From JACDAN01 sp036554945 (GTDB taxonomy: Bacteria; Actinomycetota; Thermoleophilia; Gaiellales; Gaiellaceae): DNA of 9,357 nucleotides. The DNA lies in the NCBI GenBank assembly GCA_036554945.1, contig DATBMH010000005.1:1-9357 (forward strand), read 5' to 3'. Below the pieces are notes generated by a model. It was not told the origin of the DNA. It did no database searches and saw only the letters and a list, made by a program, of their open reading frames with translations. Positions 6,323 to 9,357 of the stretch are shown piece by piece (positions within the stretch are counted from its first letter, which is position 1; every line of letters starts with the position of its first letter). Position numbers and translations under genes: made by a program.

Positions 6323-7777
6323 CTACGCGGGTTGCGGTGCTGCCGGCACCCGGCGGCGCAGGCCGCGCACATCCGCGCGGAGCTCCGGCGCGCGCCAGGC
6401 GGCGAGCGCGAGGTACGTCGCGGTGCCGAGCGCGACGAAGATCAGGAGCCGAACGCCCGCCGGCAGGTCCGGCGACACGACCCATTCCTTCGCCACCAGC
6501 ACCACGGCCGCCATGCCGGCCGTCGCCTGCGCCACGCCGGCGAGCGAGCGGAGGAAGTCCGTGAGCCGGAGCTCGAGCGTCCGCGCGGTGAGCCAGGTGT
6601 AGTACGGCTCGACGACCGTGCTGGAGATCGCGTAGCCGGTCGCGACGCCGACGATGCCCCAGTGGAGCCCGCCGACGAAGGCGACCACGCTGGCCGCGAG
6701 CACGACGATCGAGTACCGGAGCAGGGTCGCCGTCCTGTCGCACGCCAGCAGGACGCTCGAGTTCAGGCGCTGGAGCGACTGGAGGAGCCCGACCCACGCG
6801 AGGATCTGGATCACCGGCGTCGCCTCCTCCCAGCGCGAGCCGAAGAGCGTGGCCACGAACTCCGGCGCGACGAGGATCAGGCCGATCATCGCCGGCACCG
6901 TGATCGCGCCGATCATCCGGTTCGCGCGCAGCCACATCGCCGCCATCCGCGGCCGGTCGTCCTGGATCCGCGACATCGCCGGGAAGAGCACCTCGACGAT
7001 CGGCTGCGCGATCCGCGCGAGCGGCATCAGCATGACGTTGTAGGCGATCGCGTAGGCACCCAGCGACGCGGGGCCCAGGAAGCGCCCGATGAGCAGGTTG
7101 TCGAGGTTCCGGTTCGCGTAGAAGAGGACGCGCGTCCCGAAGACGTTCAGGCTGAAGCCGCCCAGCGAGCGGAGGCTGTGGAGCGAGTACGTGAACCGCG
7201 GCCGCCAGGGCGAGAACACCCACAGCAGCAGCGTGGAGGTCGCTGCGATCGCGAGCTGCTGGACGATGATCGCCCAGGCGCCGCCGCCCATCGCCGCGAC
7301 GACGATCCCCGCCGTCCCGCCGACGAGCGTGCCGGCCATCATCCGCAGCTCCAGGCTCCGGAACTGCATCTCCCGGTTGAGCAGGGCGCTCTGGGTCGTC
7401 CCGAGCGCGGTCACGAGGAAGCTGACCGAGAGCAGCGCGAAAAGCGGCTGCACCTCCGGCTCGCCGTAGAACGCCGCGAGCGGCCAGGACGCCGCGAACC
7501 CCAGGAGCATGAAGAGCGTTCCGACGGCGGCGCTCGTCCAGAACACGGTCGAGCGGTCGTCTTCGCTCAGCTGGTCCCGCTGGACGAGCGCGGCGCCGAG
7601 CGCGAGGTCGGCGAAGATCAGCACGAGCGCGGAGAAGACGAGCACCATCGCCGCGAGGCCGTACTCCTCAGGCGTCAGCAGCCGGGCGAGGATGACGACG
7701 ACGGCGACGCGAGAGAGCTGGCGGAGGACCTGCGACGCGACCTTCCAGGCGAGACCGCTCGCGATCTTCGCCCGCAT
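6323..7777 (-). CDS. Polysaccharide flippase, WzxC-like (MOP superfamily)
   Basis: 484 residues from the ATG at 7777, preceded by GGGGG 7 nt upstream. A GTG at 7798 would add seven residues but sits 2 nt after the epimerase stop and has no ribosome site. The family opening is visible in KIASGLAWKVASQVLRQLSR and then ILARLLTPEEYGLAAM. About 12 to 14 hydrophobic segments follow, with charged loops typical of the lipopolysaccharide/teichoic-acid exporters (Polysacc_synt family), such as QSALLNREMQFRSLE and NLDNLLIGRFLGPASLGAYAIA. Length equals that of E. coli WzxC (about 490). It should move lipid-linked glycan units across the cytoplasmic membrane. Together with the epimerase and glycosyltransferase it forms the rightward-lying half of a glycan locus. 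The substrate is not readable. Confidence 0.88.
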   Translation of the reverse strand: MRAKIASGLAWKVASQVLRQLSRVAVVVILARLLTPEEYGLAAMVLVFSALVLIFADLALGAALVQRDQLSEDDRSTVFWTSAAVGTLFMLLGFAASWPLAAFYGEPEVQPLFALLSVSFLVTALGTTQSALLNREMQFRSLELRMMAGTLVGGTAGIVVAAMGGGAWAIIVQQLAIAATSTLLLWVFSPWRPRFTYSLHSLRSLGGFSLNVFGTRVLFYANRNLDNLLIGRFLGPASLGAYAIAYNVMLMPLARIAQPIVEVLFPAMSRIQDDRPRMAAMWLRANRMIGAITVPAMIGLILVAPEFVATLFGSRWEEATPVIQILAWVGLLQSLQRLNSSVLLACDRTATLLRYSIVVLAASVVAFVGGLHWGIVGVATGYAISSTVVEPYYTWLTARTLELRLTDFLRSLAGVAQATAGMAAVVLVAKEWVVSPDLPAGVRLLIFVALGTATYLALAAWRAPELRADVRGLRRRVPAAPQPA

Positions 7778-7784
7778 GCTGTCG

Positions 7785-7789
7785 CCCCC
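7785..7789 (-). promoter_or_regulatory. Probable Shine-Dalgarno site for the flippase
   Basis: Read on the - strand this is GGGGG, 7 nt before the ATG at 7777. It is a weak match but favours that ATG over the upstream GTG at 7798. Confidence 0.4.
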
Positions 7790-7800
7790 GGTGTGCACGG

Positions 7801-8946
7801 CTAGAGCGGCTTGGGGCGGCCGGCGATGCCGGCGGTGGCGGCGATCTCCCCGGCCTCACGGACGCCGAGGAACGCCTCGATCGCGTCCGCAGCGCGTGCG
7901 CCGGCACGGCCGTCCCAGAGGGGCGGCGTCGCCTGCCGCACGGGCAGGGCGAGGTATTCCGGGATCGAGGCGAGGCGGTCGGGGTCGAGGCCGAGGACGA
8001 TGTTCGTCCCGTGGCTGACCGTGACCGGCCGCTCGGTGTTGTTCCGGAGCGTGAAGCAGCGGATGCCCAGCGCCGTCGTCTCCTCCTGGACGCCGCCGGA
8101 GTCGGTGACGACGGCCATCGCCGCGGACTCGAGCGAGAGGAACCGCCCGTACGGCTGCGGCTCCGTCAGCTGGATCCGCTCGGAGACCTCGAGGCCGAGG
8201 CTCTCGATCCGCGCCTTCGTCCTCGGATGCACCGGGAAGACGACGGGCACGGCCTCGGCCACGACGCCGAGGGCGGCGATCGTCCGGGCCAGCAGGCCCT
8301 CGTCGTCCACGAGCGCCGGCCGGTGGAGCGTGACGAGCACGTAGTCGCCCTCGCGGACGCCGTACTCCTCCCAGACGCGCAGCTCGCGGGCCGCGTCCAC
8401 GTTCTGGAACAGCGTGTCGATCATCGTGTTGCCCACGAACGCGATCCTGTCGGCCGGGATGCCCTCGGCCGCGAGGTTCTCGTGCGCCTCGTCGGAGTGG
8501 GTCAGCAGCAGTGTCGAGACGTGGTCGGTCAGCCGCCGGTTGTGCTCCTCCGGCATGGCCCAGTCGAAGCTGCGCAGGCCGGCCTCGAGGTGGCACACGG
8601 GGATCTGGAGCTTGACGGCGGCCAGCGCGCCGGCGAGCGTCGAGTTCACGTCGCCCGGCACGAGCACCAGGTCGGGCTCGAGCTCGAGGAAGGTCTGCTC
8701 CAGGCCGTCGAGCGCGCGGGCGGTCTGGGCGCCGTGCGTCCCGGACCGCACCTCGAGCTTCACGTGCGGCTCGGGCAGCGGCAGCTCCGCGAAGAAGACG
8801 TCGCTGACGGAGGCGTCGTAGTGCTGGCCGGTGTGGACGAGGCGCTGCTCGACGGCGCCGCGGCGCTCCAGCTCCGCGTAGAGCGGCGCCACCTTCATGT
8901 AGTTCGGCCGTGCGCCGACGACGTGGACGACCAGCACGCGGCTCAT
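7801..8946 (-). CDS. wecB: UDP-N-acetylglucosamine 2-epimerase, non-hydrolysing
   Basis: 381 residues, the normal length. The ATG overlaps the upstream glycosyltransferase stop (ATGA), with AGGGGT a few bases before it. Motifs in order: GARPNYMK (11-18), VHTGQHYD (37-44), PGDVNSTLAG with D99, HLEAGLRSFD with E121, MPEEHNRRLTDH with E133, GNTMIDTL (172-179), TLHRP with H208, TDSGGVQEE (281-289), and the UDP/allosteric region LRNNTERPVTV plus HGTN. D99, E121, E133 and H208 align with E. coli D95, E117, E131 and H213. The enzyme interconverts UDP-GlcNAc and UDP-ManNAc, supplying N-acetylmannosamine or its derivatives for the glycan. The residue after HRPA is Leu where many relatives have Asn or Ser. 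Annotation is secure; a variant substrate cannot be excluded. Confidence 0.93.
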   Translation of the reverse strand: MSRVLVVHVVGARPNYMKVAPLYAELERRGAVEQRLVHTGQHYDASVSDVFFAELPLPEPHVKLEVRSGTHGAQTARALDGLEQTFLELEPDLVLVPGDVNSTLAGALAAVKLQIPVCHLEAGLRSFDWAMPEEHNRRLTDHVSTLLLTHSDEAHENLAAEGIPADRIAFVGNTMIDTLFQNVDAARELRVWEEYGVREGDYVLVTLHRPALVDDEGLLARTIAALGVVAEAVPVVFPVHPRTKARIESLGLEVSERIQLTEPQPYGRFLSLESAAMAVVTDSGGVQEETTALGIRCFTLRNNTERPVTVSHGTNIVLGLDPDRLASIPEYLALPVRQATPPLWDGRAGARAADAIEAFLGVREAGEIAATAGIAGRPKPL

Positions 8947-9357
8947 GCGGACACCCCTAGCGCGTGCGCGGTGCGCTCGCCGATCTCCGGCCAGGCGAGC
9001 TCCTCCGCCCGGAGGAGGGCATTCGCGCCGCGCCGCGCTGCGTCCTCACGGCTCGCGGCCGCAGCCTCGAGCGCGGACCGCAGCGACTCGCGGTCGCCCG
9101 GCGTGAACAGCCAGCCCGACGCCTCGCCGTCCGTCAGCTCCACGTAGGAGCGCGTCCGGGCTGCGATCACGGGCAGTCCGAGCGAGAGCGCGAGGATGAG
9201 CGATCCCGAGGTGCCTCCGTCGCCGCGCGGGAGGACGGCCGCGTCGCACGCGCCGAAGAGCTCGGCGACCTCGTCGTCCGGCACGAAGCCGAGCCGGGCC
9301 CGCACCCGCGGGTCCCGCTCGGCCTCCTGCGCGAGCCGCGCCAGCCGCTCGGCCTTC
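8943..9357 (-). CDS. Glycosyltransferase, GT4-type, C-terminal part (5' end outside window)
   Basis: The frame is open to the window edge, giving 137 residues before TGA; the real start lies beyond base 9357. The fragment is the nucleotide-sugar-binding half of a GT-B enzyme: LGFVPDDEVAELFGACDAAVLPRGDG, then SGSLILALSLGLPVIAA, and a tail with GWLFTPGDRESLRSAL. This is the C-terminal layout of family 4 transferases. The usual E-x7-E motif is replaced by a G-T-SGSLILAL form, seen in a GT4 subgroup. The gene is coupled by a 4-nt overlap to the UDP-GlcNAc 2-epimerase, so it may use a ManNAc-type donor; that is inference only. Confidence 0.8.
   Translation of the reverse strand, partial: KAERLARLAQEAERDPRVRARLGFVPDDEVAELFGACDAAVLPRGDGGTSGSLILALSLGLPVIAARTRSYVELTDGEASGWLFTPGDRESLRSALEAAAASREDAARRGANALLRAEELAWPEIGERTAHALGVSA

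Noticed and set aside
7778..7798. Upstream GTG start for the flippase
   Set aside because: It adds only seven residues, has no ribosome site and lies 2 nt after the epimerase stop. The ATG at 7777 has GGGGG at proper spacing.
6296..7804. A 502-codon open frame on the + strand opposite the flippase
   Set aside because: The translation is a low-complexity Arg/Asp/His string. The - strand frame gives a full WzxC-like protein of normal length.
8317..8328. Leu in the HRPALVDD motif of the UDP-GlcNAc 2-epimerase as a sign of altered function
   Set aside because: The position varies among family members (Ser in E. coli, Asn in others) and all four key catalytic residues are present, so it is noted only in the gene entry.

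Overview
This 9.36 kb window is very GC-rich and almost wholly coding, with GTG/ATG starts and tight gene packing. Base composition and protein style suggest a high-GC actinobacterium, possibly of the Thermoleophilia/Gaiellales type. That placement is inferred from protein style; no rRNA or other phylogenetic marker is present.

Left arm, + strand (1-5819): five genes read in one direction. They are the C-terminal part of an FAD-dependent amine-oxidase-like oxidoreductase, a large GT-C/GT39-like membrane glycosyltransferase, an extended-SDR NDP-sugar epimerase/dehydratase, and the beta and alpha subunits of a succinyl-CoA synthetase-family ligase. All four junctions are the same kind of 4-nt overlap (GTGA or ATGA), so this looks like one translationally coupled operon. 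The first three genes fit surface-glycan synthesis. The ligase pair is metabolically out of place there, and its beta subunit reads more like malate-CoA ligase (MtkA) than like the SucC usual in Actinobacteria.

Middle (5816-6322): a small YciI-like gene on the - strand converges on the alpha subunit, with the two stop codons overlapping. Behind it lies a 150-nt non-coding gap holding two palindromes. They share a 17-nt core but have different, self-complementary arms.

Right arm, - strand (6323-9357): the C-terminal part of a GT4-type glycosyltransferase, a non-hydrolysing UDP-GlcNAc 2-epimerase (WecB family) and a WzxC-like polysaccharide flippase, read leftwards. The first two overlap by 4 nt and the flippase follows after a short gap. 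Together with the left arm they make a surface polysaccharide locus: sugar-nucleotide supply (SDR enzyme, WecB), glycosyl transfer (GT4, GT-C) and export (flippase). I see no CRISPR array, tRNA, rRNA, insertion sequence or integrase. The most unusual points are the CoA ligase coupled to glycan genes and the twin palindromes.
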